From the NCBI GenBank assembly GCA_009924735.1, contig RFQZ01000010.1:1-64000 (forward strand): a stretch of DNA of 64,000 bases. The letters are read 5' to 3'. A program made the position numbers and the translations under genes. This DNA is from Flavobacteriia bacterium. GTDB taxonomy: Bacteria > Bacteroidota > Bacteroidia > Flavobacteriales_D > Crocinitomicaceae. Below the pieces are notes generated by a model. That model ran no database searches. It had not been told where the DNA came from and was given only the letters and a program-made list of their open reading frames with translations. Positions 42,277 to 51,888 of this stretch are shown here, one piece after another (the first letter of the stretch is position 1; the number at the start of each line of letters is the position of its first letter).

Positions 42277-42932
42277 GCAAGTACCATTTCTGGAACGATG
42301 TCTGGAACAATCAAAGTTCCTTCGGTTTTTTGTATGATTTCCTCCACAGAAACACCTGGAGCCCTTTCTACTAAGTGAAAGGCGCCATTTTTTATTTCCA
42401 GTACGGCGAGTTCTGTGACAATTTTTTTCACGCAACCCACACCTGTCAAGGGTAAGGTGCAAGTTTTCAGTAATTTAGACTCACCAATCTTGTTGCTATG
42501 CATCATGGCTACAATGATGTTTTCTGCGGATGCCACCAAATCCATTGCTCCCCCCATTCCTTTCACCATTCTCCCTGGAATTTTCCAATTTGCGATGTCC
42601 CCATTTTGAGAAACCTCCATGGCTCCTAAAACGGTCAGCTGAACATGTTGACCGCGGATCATGGCAAAGGAAGTTGCAGAATCGAAAAAGGAGGCGCCTG
42701 CCTTTGCCGTAATGGTTTGTTTTCCGGCATTTATTAGATCTGCATCTTCTTCCCCTTCAAAAGGAAAAGGCCCCATTCCCAACACACCATTTTCAGATTG
42801 GAACTCTACACTCATCCCTGCCGGGACATAGTTGGCAACCAAGGTGGGAATTCCTATTCCTAAATTCACATACCATCCATCCTGAAGTTCTTGGGCAATT
42901 CTTTTTGCAATCCCTATTTTATCTAAACCCAT
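42273..42932 (-). CDS. scoB: 3-oxoacid CoA-transferase subunit B
   Basis: Beta subunit of a family I CoA-transferase, converting succinyl-CoA plus acetoacetate (or another 3-oxoacid) to succinate plus acetoacetyl-CoA. The catalytic glutamate is E47 of the SENG motif (FQSENGVLGMGP). Other landmarks are YVNLGIGIPTLVANYVP, GASFFDSATSFAMIRGQH and KGMGGAMDLV. At 219 residues it is the standard length. I use the ATG at 42932, one base after the scoA stop (TGATATG), because MGLDKIGIAKRIAQEL is the typical N-terminus; the track start is 25 codons too early and reads scoA DNA. It overlaps cysQ. Confidence 0.93.
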   Translation of the reverse strand: MGLDKIGIAKRIAQELQDGWYVNLGIGIPTLVANYVPAGMSVEFQSENGVLGMGPFPFEGEEDADLINAGKQTITAKAGASFFDSATSFAMIRGQHVQLTVLGAMEVSQNGDIANWKIPGRMVKGMGGAMDLVASAENIIVAMMHSNKIGESKLLKTCTLPLTGVGCVKKIVTELAVLEIKNGAFHLVERAPGVSVEEIIQKTEGTLIVPDIVPEMVLA

Positions 42933-42933
42933 A

Positions 42934-43632
42934 TCAATTGCGTTTTCTAACGGTTCTTTGCTCAATTCTTTTTTCAAACACCTCTCCTTGAAAGATGCGT
43001 TGTACAAAAATCCCCGGCGTATGAATGTGATTGGGATCTAAGGTACCCAAAGGGACAATTTCTTCAACTTCGGCGATGGTGATTTTTCCTGCCATGGCCA
43101 TCATTGGGTTAAAATTCATGGCTGTTCCTTTAAAAACAAGGTTTCCAGCAGCATCTCCTTTCCATGCTTTTACAATGGCGAAGTCTGCATACAAAGCGGT
43201 TTCTAGCAGATGCGGTTTACCATTAAAAACACGTATTTCTTTCCCTTCAGCTACTTCTGTCCCATAACCCGCGGGCGTAAAAAACGCCGGGATTCCTGCG
43301 CCAGCTGCTCGACAACGTTCAGCCAATGATCCCTGCGGAATTAAATCAACCTCCAATTCTCCCGAGAGCATTTGACGCTCAAATGTATCGTTCTCTCCAA
43401 CATATGAGCTGATCATTTTTTTTATCTGTCTACCTTGAAGCAATAGTCCCAAGCCATAATCATCTACCCCGGCATTGTTGGAAATACAGGTTAGGTTATT
43501 CACCCCCATTTTTACCAATTGTTTTATCGCATTTTCAGGGATTCCACATAAACCGAAACCGCCAAGCATGATGGTCATTCCGCTTTCTATGCCTTCCAAG
43601 GCCTGGGCAACATTTTTTACAGTTTTATTCAT
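42934..43632 (-). CDS. scoA: 3-oxoacid CoA-transferase subunit A
   Basis: Alpha subunit partner of scoB, 232 residues. [13 protein letters not shown] (24-36) is the glycine-rich CoA-binding signature, with [13 protein letters not shown] and [15 protein letters not shown] also typical. The A and B genes together form a heterodimer/heterotetramer for ketone body or amino acid degradation. The gene lies two bases after the PBP1A stop and one base before scoB, in the middle of an operon otherwise devoted to cell envelope synthesis. Such placement probably reflects accretion, not function. Confidence 0.93.
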   Translation of the reverse strand: MNKTVKNVAQALEGIESGMTIMLGGFGLCGIPENAIKQLVKMGVNNLTCISNNAGVDDYGLGLLLQGRQIKKMISSYVGENDTFERQMLSGELEVDLIPQGSLAERCRAAGAGIPAFFTPAGYGTEVAEGKEIRVFNGKPHLLETALYADFAIVKAWKGDAAGNLVFKGTAMNFNPMMAMAGKITIAEVEEIVPLGTLDPNHIHTPGIFVQRIFQGEVFEKRIEQRTVRKRN

Positions 43633-43634
43633 AG

Positions 43635-46106
43635 CTAAAGACCTTCAAAGGGGACATCGGTTTCATCTGCTTCTTCGGGCAAAATGGCTTCGTTACAGTC
43701 ATAGGTTTTTGCGTCATAATCTGCAGGTTCAGGGAAATCAAGTGTGGAAAGCGCTAAAAAATGGTCTTTGTAGGCTTGTTGCATGTAATAACCATAAATG
43801 GGAAGAGCCATTCTTGCACCTTGTCCCCAATTCATTGATTTGAAACGTACGGAACGGTCTTCGGCTCCTACCCAAACCCCGGTAACTAAGTCAGGGGTAA
43901 TGCCAATGAACCAACCATCCGAATTGTTTTGTGTCGTACCCGTTTTTGCTGCTGTAGCAGGCATAGGGCCATATTTTCCGCTTCTAAGACTTCCGGCGGT
44001 ACCTTGAGAGACGACCATTTTCATCATTTTCAAGATTTCATAGGAAACGGTTGAGTTCAGTGCTTGATCACTGTGTTGCATGGCTTCGTAGATAATCTTT
44101 CCATTTCTGTCCTCAATGCGTTCAATGGTTGTAGGACGAATGTAAATCCCATTGTTTGGAAAAATACATTGCGCAGCAACCAATTTAAACAGTGAGAGAT
44201 CCATACTTCCTAAGCACATAGATGGAACGACATCATTTGGGTTTAAGGTGATTTCTGTTTTGTTAAGCAGTTTCTCAATTTGGTAGGGACCCCCCGTTTT
44301 GTTCACAGGATTAAAAGAGCCCATTTTCGCCATGACGGCTACGGTGGTTGGATTTGAAGACAGTGCCAATCCCATTTTTACATTGCTGGCAACATTTCCT
44401 TTTGGACAATATTGTCCAACAACTTTGTTATTGGGGTCTACAAGGTCCACGCAATATTCACCAGAAGAAAAGGACGTGCATGGATTTACAACTTTCATCG
44501 ACAAAGCGGCGGCATACACAAAGGGTTTAATCGTGGAACCCACCTGTCTTTTTCCTTGACGTACATGGTCATAGGCAAAGTGTTTAAAATTCACGCCACC
44601 AACCCATGCCCTGACAAACCCGGTTTGAGGCTCGATGCTCACAAGTCCCGCGTGTAAGAAAGCTTTATAGTATCGAATGGAGTCATTGGGTGTCATCACC
44701 GTATCAATTTCTCCATGCCAAGAAAAAACACGCATTTGCGTTGGCGTATTAAAAGACTTAAGAATTTCATCCGAAGTATAACCGGCCTCCGTCATGGCTT
44801 TGTATCTTCCAGAACCGACCCGAGCCGATTGCATAATTTGGTTGACGGTTTCCTGCTTAATGTCATTGGAGAACGGATAGTTTTTTAAATTTCGGTTGTT
44901 GCTGTTAAATGCGGGCTGGAGTGATTCTTTAATGTGTTTTTCTACGGCCGATTCGGCATATTTTTGCAGACGCGTGTTTAAGGTGGTGTATATTTTTAGC
45001 CCGTCTCTGTAGATGTCGTAAGGTTGACCATCTTCACGCATGTATTTTAGGGTGCCGTCCTCATTTTTCTTCAAGAGGATGTTGGTTACTTCTTGTCGCA
45101 ATGCTTCTCTAAAATAAGGAGCCATTCCTTCTTTGTGGTCAACCGATTGGTACTTAACTGCCACGGGTTTCAAAATCAGGCGGTCGTACTCTTCTCTGGT
45201 CAGTGTGAATTTAAGGGCATCGCTGTTTTTCTCGCTGTTTTTCAACCATTGAAACAACACCTGGTTTCTCCTTGAAACTGCGCGAAGGGAATCTTTCGCT
45301 CTTGCTTCTAAAATTTGTGTTTTGGTAACCGCGGCGACTTGAATCCCTTCTTGGTCAGCGATGACCCGTCTGTAATTTTTAATTTTGAAAGTGTAGGGGT
45401 TGTACAGCGCGGGGTTTTTACACATACCAATAAGCATGGCGGCTTCTTCCTTTTTTAGATCTTTTGGACGTTTATTAAAATATACTTTTGAAGCATTTTC
45501 AATTCCCACGGCATTGTAGAGAAAATCGAACTGGTTCAGGTACATCGTTATGATTTCTTCTTTGGTATAACGTGATTCTAAGCGGGTGGCAATTATGTTT
45601 TCCCGAGCTTTTTCATTTAAGCGGCGAAATTTTCCAATGATTCCTCCTCTGTTTGAAAGCAACGTTTCGCCGTTTGCTCGGGCAAGTTCTTCGCGTTGCC
45701 TTTGTTGTAGGGTAAAAAGAAGTTTAGCCAATTGTTGCGAAATGGTTGAAGCGCCGCCGGAACGTCCCAAAGAAGAAAAGGAACGTGCGATGGAGCGAAA
45801 ATCAACGCCTGAATGATCCATGAATCTTTCGTCTTCCGTAGAAATCAAGGCATCAAAAACAAAGGGAGAAATGTTTTTAAAAGAAGCGCTGGTCCGATTC
45901 ACTTGCCAATAACGCCCTATGGTGTCGCCCGTTTGACCAAGAATCAAAGATGCTTGAAGTTCGGGTGGATTGTCCAACATTGAAACGGGCGGTAAGTCGT
46001 CTTCCGACTGCAGGACCAAAAGGCCAGCTACAAAAAGAAAAGGCAACAATGAAAATCCCCAAAAGATGCGCGTGAATTTTTTCTTTTGGTCTTCGCTTAA
46101 CTCCAT
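43635..46106 (-). CDS. Class A penicillin-binding protein (PBP1A)
   Basis: Bifunctional peptidoglycan synthase of 823 residues from ATG 46106. An N-terminal membrane anchor ([18 protein letters not shown]) is followed by the GT51 transglycosylase domain, with [13 protein letters not shown] and [12 protein letters not shown], and the transpeptidase domain with SxxK in [11 protein letters not shown], SxN in ALSSNPTT and KTG in [14 protein letters not shown]. It polymerises lipid II strands and cross-links them in the periplasm. The gene comes 28 bases after rodA, so the elongation operon continues into it. A TTG six codons upstream is the track start; the ATG is preferred. Confidence 0.92.
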   Translation of the reverse strand: MELSEDQKKKFTRIFWGFSLLPFLFVAGLLVLQSEDDLPPVSMLDNPPELQASLILGQTGDTIGRYWQVNRTSASFKNISPFVFDALISTEDERFMDHSGVDFRSIARSFSSLGRSGGASTISQQLAKLLFTLQQRQREELARANGETLLSNRGGIIGKFRRLNEKARENIIATRLESRYTKEEIITMYLNQFDFLYNAVGIENASKVYFNKRPKDLKKEEAAMLIGMCKNPALYNPYTFKIKNYRRVIADQEGIQVAAVTKTQILEARAKDSLRAVSRRNQVLFQWLKNSEKNSDALKFTLTREEYDRLILKPVAVKYQSVDHKEGMAPYFREALRQEVTNILLKKNEDGTLKYMREDGQPYDIYRDGLKIYTTLNTRLQKYAESAVEKHIKESLQPAFNSNNRNLKNYPFSNDIKQETVNQIMQSARVGSGRYKAMTEAGYTSDEILKSFNTPTQMRVFSWHGEIDTVMTPNDSIRYYKAFLHAGLVSIEPQTGFVRAWVGGVNFKHFAYDHVRQGKRQVGSTIKPFVYAAALSMKVVNPCTSFSSGEYCVDLVDPNNKVVGQYCPKGNVASNVKMGLALSSNPTTVAVMAKMGSFNPVNKTGGPYQIEKLLNKTEITLNPNDVVPSMCLGSMDLSLFKLVAAQCIFPNNGIYIRPTTIERIEDRNGKIIYEAMQHSDQALNSTVSYEILKMMKMVVSQGTAGSLRSGKYGPMPATAAKTGTTQNNSDGWFIGITPDLVTGVWVGAEDRSVRFKSMNWGQGARMALPIYGYYMQQAYKDHFLALSTLDFPEPADYDAKTYDCNEAILPEEADETDVPFEGL

Positions 46107-46134
46107 GTTAGTGCTTTTATTCAAAATTAATCAA

Positions 46135-47529
46135 TTATCTGAGAACATCTTTACGTTGGCTGTCCAGTTTTAACAGAATGAAGAGCATTATGGTAAAGGA
46201 CAACAAGGAGGATCCTCCATAGCTCATAAAAGGGAGGGGAATTCCAATTACAGGGGCAAGCCCTATGTTCATTCCAATGTTAATCGCAAAATGATAAAAC
46301 AAAATCATTCCCACACAATAGCAATACACCCTAAAGAAGACAGAGCGTTGACGTTCTGCAATAAAGAAGATGCGAAAAAGCAAGAACAAATAAAGTAAGA
46401 CCAGCACCAAAGACCCGACAAACCCCCATTCTTCTGCGAATGGACAAAAGATAAAATCGGTTTCGCTTTCAGGGACATGATTCGTTTTCACACTGGATAC
46501 GGAAGCTTTTTTGTATCCTTTTCCAAGAAATTGTCCCGACCCAACCGAAGCCATCGCTCTGTTTCGGTTGTAATCAGAACCGTTGGGGTCTTCTTTAAGA
46601 CCCAGAACCAATTCGATGCGGTTTTTTTGGTGGGGTGCAGCAAGTTGGTTAAAGAAAATGGAAACGCTTGAAATCAAGAGTACAGCAAATAAGTAGCTGC
46701 CCAGTAAAATAATCAAGTTTTTTACCCTAAACCTTTTAAAACCCCAAAGGAAAACAGCGCCCAGAACCAAAAGCGCCAAACCCGTAACAGCGAAAATCAT
46801 ACCTGCCGTACCTGAAACGACAACGTTTTCTCCAAGCTTCAGGCTCGATTCGCTGGTATATAAGCTGAAGACGCAGAGGATGACCATAAAAAACAAAAGG
46901 GGAATGAAATGGGTACCCACCCACGTAGAAGTAAATTTGAATCGGGTTACGAGCCTTAACAGCCGAAAAACAATTGGGTCGAAAGAAATCCCTTCACGGT
47001 ATAAAACGAAAAGAAAGGAGGTAAAAACGAGCAGCGTACCTGCATCGGGTTGAAGGGCCACAAGGAGAGAGGGAAGCAGAATGATTCCAACCGTTTCTGA
47101 AACCGTTCTCATGTTTTGAAGCTTTATGTTGGTTTGTGCGACCCATTTTGCCATAAGTAGCGCGGTGGAGATTTTCGCGAATTCAGCAGGTTGAATCCCC
47201 AGTCCCCCGAACCCTAACCAAGCCCGTGCGCCGTGCACAGGGGGCATGAACAGCACCAAGACAAGCATTAGAATCGTAAAGACAAAAAGGTATTCAGCAT
47301 ATTTTCTATAAATTTCTGAATTGATTAGCAGGATAAGAAAACCAACAAACAACGATACGCATAACCAAATAAACTGCTTACCATATTTTTCACTTGGGGC
47401 GAACAGCAAGGGATGGTTTGGATTAAAGGAGACCGAATAGACCGTTGCAATGCCAAAAATCATTAGAAGAATCATTGCAAAAAACAAAGGCAAATCGATG
47501 TTCGTAAACACATTTTCGTTCTGTCTCAT
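46135..47529 (-). CDS. rodA: Rod-shape SEDS glycosyltransferase RodA
   Basis: SEDS-family polytopic membrane protein, 464 residues, about ten helices, which polymerises glycan strands in the elongasome with PBP2. PVHGARAWLGFGGLGIQPAEFAK and the C-terminal region SETDFIFCPFAEEWGFVG (with the conserved acidic residues) and GIPLPFMSYGGSSLL are family signatures. It is shape-determining RodA rather than FtsW by its position directly after mrdA: the PBP2 stop and RodA start are contiguous (TAGATG). An unusually long loop after the sixth helix (KFTSTW... region) is seen. Confidence 0.93.
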   Translation of the reverse strand: MRQNENVFTNIDLPLFFAMILLMIFGIATVYSVSFNPNHPLLFAPSEKYGKQFIWLCVSLFVGFLILLINSEIYRKYAEYLFVFTILMLVLVLFMPPVHGARAWLGFGGLGIQPAEFAKISTALLMAKWVAQTNIKLQNMRTVSETVGIILLPSLLVALQPDAGTLLVFTSFLFVLYREGISFDPIVFRLLRLVTRFKFTSTWVGTHFIPLLFFMVILCVFSLYTSESSLKLGENVVVSGTAGMIFAVTGLALLVLGAVFLWGFKRFRVKNLIILLGSYLFAVLLISSVSIFFNQLAAPHQKNRIELVLGLKEDPNGSDYNRNRAMASVGSGQFLGKGYKKASVSSVKTNHVPESETDFIFCPFAEEWGFVGSLVLVLLYLFLLFRIFFIAERQRSVFFRVYCYCVGMILFYHFAINIGMNIGLAPVIGIPLPFMSYGGSSLLSFTIMLFILLKLDSQRKDVLR

Positions 47530-49410
47530 CTATGGATTTGGTTTTGGTTTTGAGATCAAATGCGCAGCTTTCACATAGGCTTCTTTTTCTTTGTTTTGTA
47601 CCAATTTATGAAGGTATTTGTCAATCATAAGTCCAGAAATCGGTGCCGCCCACTCACCGCCAGCACCGGCGTTTTCAACAAAAACAGCAAGGGCGATTTT
47701 AGGGTTTTCCATGGGTGCAAAAGCAATAAAAACAGAGTGATTTTTTTTGTTTTTCCCATTTTGTACGGTTCCGGTCTTTCCACAAACCATAACATTTGAA
47801 AGTCGCGCTTCTTTTCCTGTCCCCCCGGCTTCATTTACTACGCGACGCATGCCTTCAATCACAGGATCGAAGTGTCGGGATTCAATTTTGGAATACTGTT
47901 TTTGTCTATACAAAGGCAAGGGACCCTGTTTGCCTATGGATTTTACGAAATGCGGAAGGTAATACCAACCTCGGTTTGCAATAAGGGCTGCAATGTTGGC
48001 CATTTGAATGGGGGTAAGTTTAATTTCTCCTTGTCCAATTGAGATGGAACGAATGGTCGAAAAAGCCCACTGATGAGGACCTAAATAATGATCGTAATAC
48101 TTTGAATCCGGGATTAAACCGCTTCTTTGCGCATACGAATCAATGTCAACTTCGGGTTTTCTTCCAAGCCCAAATCGCAACATGTAGTCGTGCCAGGTAT
48201 TCAGTCCGATTACAGCGTCTTCATTTAGGTTTTTTCTTTTATTGGGCTGAATTACACGCCGAACTGCTGCATAGAAATAAGGGTTGCAAGAGTATTGAAT
48301 TGCTTTGGTTACACTGGAAGGAGATGGGTGATTGTGGCATCCAACCACCGATTTATTGCAAGAAAAACCAGTATTTGGGGTAATCTTTTTTTCTTGTAAG
48401 CAGATGAGTGCTTGAAGCAATTTAAAAATTGATCCTGGTGGATATTCCGCTTGAAGAGGTCGCGCGAAAAGCGGTAGGTTAAGGTCTGTGGCAAGTTTGG
48501 GGTAGTTTGCGCGAATGTTTTTTCTTCCAGACAAAATGTTAGGGTCATAGCTTGGGGCGGAGATCATGGCGAGGATTTCTCCTGTTTTCGGTTCGATGGC
48601 AACAATGCATCCTTTTTTGTTTCGCATGAGTTCTTCTCCATATTCCTGCAGTCGGATGTCAAGGCCTAGTTTTAATTTAGGGGAGGGCTTTGCAATGGTG
48701 TCATACTTTTTATCTGCGTAGGGCTCAACTTCATTATTCGTAGCGCTGGTTACAATGTACCTAACGCCCTTTTTGCCCCTAAGCACACTTTCATAAGATC
48801 GTTCGAGGCCAGACCTTCCAATGTTCATACCCGGTTTGTAGAATCCATCCGCTTCAATTTCTTCCTGAATAACCTCATTCATGTAACCCAACACATTCGC
48901 ACCATTTGGATAAGGATAAAAACGTGTGCTGGTAGGCTCTTCATAAAATCCAGGGAAATCACCAAGTTTGGCAGCAATTAAACTGATTTCGTCTAATGAC
49001 AATTCCTTCACGAACGGATAAGGGCGATCTTTTCGATAATTTGAAGTGGTAATTCCGGTACTCCTATTTTTGTACTTTCCCTCTTTGTGAATGATTTCTT
49101 TGAAGCGAGCGCGGATTTTTTTTGGACTCCATCCAATAAGTTCTGCAAAGGCAACGGTATCTAGGTGGGTTATTTTGTCCTCTACCATCATGAGGTTATA
49201 AGAAATCTTATTGGTCACGATTTTCTTTCCGGTTCTATCCAGAATTACGCCGCGAGGAGGCAAGATTTCTCTTCTTCTTTCAGCAATCTGTCCAGCGCGA
49301 AGACTCCAGGAATCATCTAAAATTTGCATGTAAAAAAGCCTTCCAAGGTAGACCGAAAAGGTGGCAATTACCAATGCAAAAAGAATGTATTTTCTGTTTT
49401 CGTAGTTCAT
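47530..49410 (-). CDS. mrdA: Penicillin-binding protein 2 (elongasome transpeptidase)
   Basis: Class B transpeptidase of 626 residues. A short cytoplasmic tail and one membrane helix (YILFALVIATFSVYLGRLFY) are followed by the pedestal domain (RREILPPRGVILDRTG) and the transpeptidase domain. The catalytic SxxK is in PGSIFKLLQAL, the SxN in QYSCNPYFYA and the KTG in VCGKTGTVQNG. It works with RodA and MreBCD to insert peptidoglycan along the lateral wall. It follows mreD by two bases and joins rodA without a gap. Length and motifs are normal. Confidence 0.94.
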   Translation of the reverse strand: MNYENRKYILFALVIATFSVYLGRLFYMQILDDSWSLRAGQIAERRREILPPRGVILDRTGKKIVTNKISYNLMMVEDKITHLDTVAFAELIGWSPKKIRARFKEIIHKEGKYKNRSTGITTSNYRKDRPYPFVKELSLDEISLIAAKLGDFPGFYEEPTSTRFYPYPNGANVLGYMNEVIQEEIEADGFYKPGMNIGRSGLERSYESVLRGKKGVRYIVTSATNNEVEPYADKKYDTIAKPSPKLKLGLDIRLQEYGEELMRNKKGCIVAIEPKTGEILAMISAPSYDPNILSGRKNIRANYPKLATDLNLPLFARPLQAEYPPGSIFKLLQALICLQEKKITPNTGFSCNKSVVGCHNHPSPSSVTKAIQYSCNPYFYAAVRRVIQPNKRKNLNEDAVIGLNTWHDYMLRFGLGRKPEVDIDSYAQRSGLIPDSKYYDHYLGPHQWAFSTIRSISIGQGEIKLTPIQMANIAALIANRGWYYLPHFVKSIGKQGPLPLYRQKQYSKIESRHFDPVIEGMRRVVNEAGGTGKEARLSNVMVCGKTGTVQNGKNKKNHSVFIAFAPMENPKIALAVFVENAGAGGEWAAPISGLMIDKYLHKLVQNKEKEAYVKAAHLISKPKPNP

Positions 49411-49412
49411 GA

Positions 49413-49922
49413 TTAAACCCCTCTTTTAAGGAAGAAAAGTTGTATTATGGTTACAAACACTAAGGTGATAAGCAGCGAACTTAATATGTTTCTCAGGATT
49501 AACAGAATTTCCGATAGCCTAAAAAACTCAAGCGTAAAATACCACAAAAGATAAGCGCCGAGCAAAGTAACGAAGGCGGCGTAGAACCAAGAGGTTCCCA
49601 TGTCTTTGATGGTCGGGGTTTTTAAAGAATCATACCCGTCTCGGGGCCGAAACAAATTGAACACTAAGGGACGCAAAAAAGCAAAAAAGACCAAGGAAGA
49701 GGCATTCAAGCCCATCGTATTGGAAAGAACATCTACAGAAATTCCAAGGCCAAAAGCAATGGCCATGAGCACGAGCACATTGGTTTCAAACGGAAGTAAA
49801 AAGAGGTAAAGAGGCAATAAGAAGACCTGTGCACCAAATCCTAAGTCCAGTTTATTAAGTATAAACGTTTGGGCAAGGGAAAAAACAATAAATCGAAAAA
49901 CATGGGTTAGGATGGGATTCAT
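49413..49922 (-). CDS. mreD: Rod shape-determining protein MreD
   Basis: Small polytopic inner-membrane protein of 169 residues with four to five helices, identified mainly by position between mreC and mrdA and by length. FRFIVFSLAQTFILNKL, LFPFET-like segments and a central ISVDVLSNTMGLNASSLVFFAFL pattern fit the MreD family, which is poorly conserved in sequence. It links MreC with the elongasome. The start overlaps the mreC stop by one base (TAATG). Confidence 0.85.
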   Translation of the reverse strand: MNPILTHVFRFIVFSLAQTFILNKLDLGFGAQVFLLPLYLFLLPFETNVLVLMAIAFGLGISVDVLSNTMGLNASSLVFFAFLRPLVFNLFRPRDGYDSLKTPTIKDMGTSWFYAAFVTLLGAYLLWYFTLEFFRLSEILLILRNILSSLLITLVFVTIIQLFFLKRGV

Positions 49923-50761
49923 TACAATTCAGGTTCTAAGGGTATGCTTCGCTCCAAGGCCTGCGTTTCTTTCAAAAATAAGGCATTCACAATATAGGCA
50001 ACTTGAAGCGAACGATAATCTTCGCTGTATTTAATGGTGATGTCCCACAACGCTTGATTTTCTACACGCTTGATTTTGTATACGCTGCCTATAACAATTC
50101 CTTTTGGAAAAATCCCTGATGCCCCAAGTGTTTTTACTTTACTCCATTTTTTAACAACCAAATCATTTGAAACACCGGTTATGGTTCCAAATTTTGCGTG
50201 TTTTCCGCCCCACTTCAAGATTCCATGAATCCCCTTGTTTCCGATGGAAACATCTGTGTTAATGTCTTGACTCAACACACTTTTAACCAATGAAAAGTGT
50301 TTCCCAGATTTAAAAACCACCCCTAATATTCCATTTGGGGTTATGACGCCCATCCCTTTTTTTATCCCTTGTTGATACCCAACATCCACCGTGAAATAAT
50401 TGTCTCTTTTGTTTAATGTGGAATTTACAACTACGCAAGGCGTATAGGTGTATCGCTGAAGAAAGGCCGTGTCGTCTATCGTGAATTGCCCACGTTGTAC
50501 TTTATATGCATCAGAAAAAACGCGCTTCCTTAATTGTATGTTTTCATATTGAAGTTTGCGATTGGTTTCTTGCAAATGCAATTGTTCGGTGAGTGTGTTT
50601 TCAAAAGAATGGAAGGATCCGGAAATTTGATTTGCAGACGAAAGGTATACACTTCTCGGATAATTCATGAATTGAACATAGATAAAAAGGCAGACCAATT
50701 GAAGAAACAGAAAAAAGATGAAAACTCGGAATCTACGCAGAAAAGCGAATAAATTTTGCAT
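49922..50761 (-). CDS. mreC: Rod shape-determining protein MreC
   Basis: Periplasmic elongasome protein, 279 residues. One N-terminal transmembrane helix (RVFIFFLFLQLVCLFIYVQF) is followed by a short coiled coil (LTEQLHLQETNRKLQYENIQLRKRV) and the beta-rich MreC core (PCVVVNSTLNKRDNYFTVDVG, GIKKGMGVITPNGILGVV). MreC forms filaments that activate PBP2. The ATG at 50761 is preferred over the TTG two codons earlier. mreB lies 43 bases upstream, and mreD overlaps the stop. Confidence 0.9.
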   Translation of the reverse strand: MQNLFAFLRRFRVFIFFLFLQLVCLFIYVQFMNYPRSVYLSSANQISGSFHSFENTLTEQLHLQETNRKLQYENIQLRKRVFSDAYKVQRGQFTIDDTAFLQRYTYTPCVVVNSTLNKRDNYFTVDVGYQQGIKKGMGVITPNGILGVVFKSGKHFSLVKSVLSQDINTDVSIGNKGIHGILKWGGKHAKFGTITGVSNDLVVKKWSKVKTLGASGIFPKGIVIGSVYKIKRVENQALWDITIKYSEDYRSLQVAYIVNALFLKETQALERSIPLEPEL

Positions 50762-50804
50762 AGACAAAAATAAGAAAGTCCAATCGAAATGTAACGATCA
50801 GAAA

Positions 50805-51830
50805 TTAATCTCTGATCAAGAATTGATATTTGTCAATGTTCTTCAAAGCAATGCTTGTCCCAAGCGCGACACAGCGCAAAGGGTTTTCCGCAATGTGAAC
50901 AGGAAGTTTGGTTTTATCCGAGATTCTTTTATCCAATCCCCTAAGCATAGAACCTCCACCGGCAAGGTAAATCCCGGTTTTAAAAATATCTGCACTCAGT
51001 TCTGGAGGAGTCATGGCAAGCGCGGAGAGAATGGCCTCTTCGATTTTTGCAATGGTTTTGTCCAGTGCCGCTGCAACTTCGTCGTGTGTAATGTATATTT
51101 CTTTTGGAATCCCCGACATTAAATCTCTTCCGCGTACAGCGAATGGCGGCGGCGGGTCTTCAAGGTCTACGATGGCAGCGCCAACTTCAATTTTAATTTG
51201 TTCTGCAGTACGTTCACCCACCAAGATGTTGTGTTGTCGACGCATGTACTCTTCAATTTCATTTGTAAAGTCATCTCCAGCGATTCGAATGGATTTGTCG
51301 GAAACAATACCACCCAGGGCGATTACTGCAATCTCTGAGGTCCCCCCGCCTATGTCGATGATCATGTTTCCCATGGGTTCTTCAACGTCAATGCCAATTC
51401 CGATGGCGGCTGCCATAGGCTCATGAATTAAGTATACTTCTTTTGCACCTGCATGTTCTGCGGAATCACGCACGGCTCTTTTTTCTACTTCTGTAATCCC
51501 TGAAGGTATGCAAATTACCATGCGCAAGGTTGGGCGAAATAGGGTCCTGCCCGGATTGATCATTTTAATCATCCCGCGAATCATTTGCTCTGCGCTTTGG
51601 AAGTCTGCGATTACGCCGTCCTTTAGAGGCCTAACGGTTTCGATAAGACGGTGCGTCTTTCCATGCATTTGTTGCGCTTTTTTTCCGATGGCAACAATTT
51701 GTCCAGTTTGAATGTCTCGAGCGACAATGGAGGGTTCGTCCACCACAACTTTGTCGTTCCAGATGATGAGCGTGTTTGCTGTGCCCAAGTCAATTGCAAT
51801 TTCTTGCGTTAAAAAGCTGAATAAGCCCAT
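50805..51830 (-). CDS. mreB: Rod shape-determining actin MreB
   Basis: Bacterial actin of 341 residues, which polymerises under the membrane and guides the elongasome. The phosphate 1 loop (IDLGTANTLIIW), phosphate 2 loop (IDIGGGTSEIAVIALGG) and adenosine loop (IYLAGGGSMLRGLDKRI) are all present. The N-terminal amphipathic start MGLFSFLTQEIA is typical. It begins 58 bases after the purH stop in the same direction. The 5' region contains no visible terminator, so mreB may be read from the purH promoter; I see no strong promoter box of its own. Confidence 0.97.
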   Translation of the reverse strand: MGLFSFLTQEIAIDLGTANTLIIWNDKVVVDEPSIVARDIQTGQIVAIGKKAQQMHGKTHRLIETVRPLKDGVIADFQSAEQMIRGMIKMINPGRTLFRPTLRMVICIPSGITEVEKRAVRDSAEHAGAKEVYLIHEPMAAAIGIGIDVEEPMGNMIIDIGGGTSEIAVIALGGIVSDKSIRIAGDDFTNEIEEYMRRQHNILVGERTAEQIKIEVGAAIVDLEDPPPPFAVRGRDLMSGIPKEIYITHDEVAAALDKTIAKIEEAILSALAMTPPELSADIFKTGIYLAGGGSMLRGLDKRISDKTKLPVHIAENPLRCVALGTSIALKNIDKYQFLIRD

Positions 51831-51888
51831 TCTTAAAGGTGATTAAAAAAGCGTAATGAATTCCGAAGGTATGTAAAAACTTTCAAAA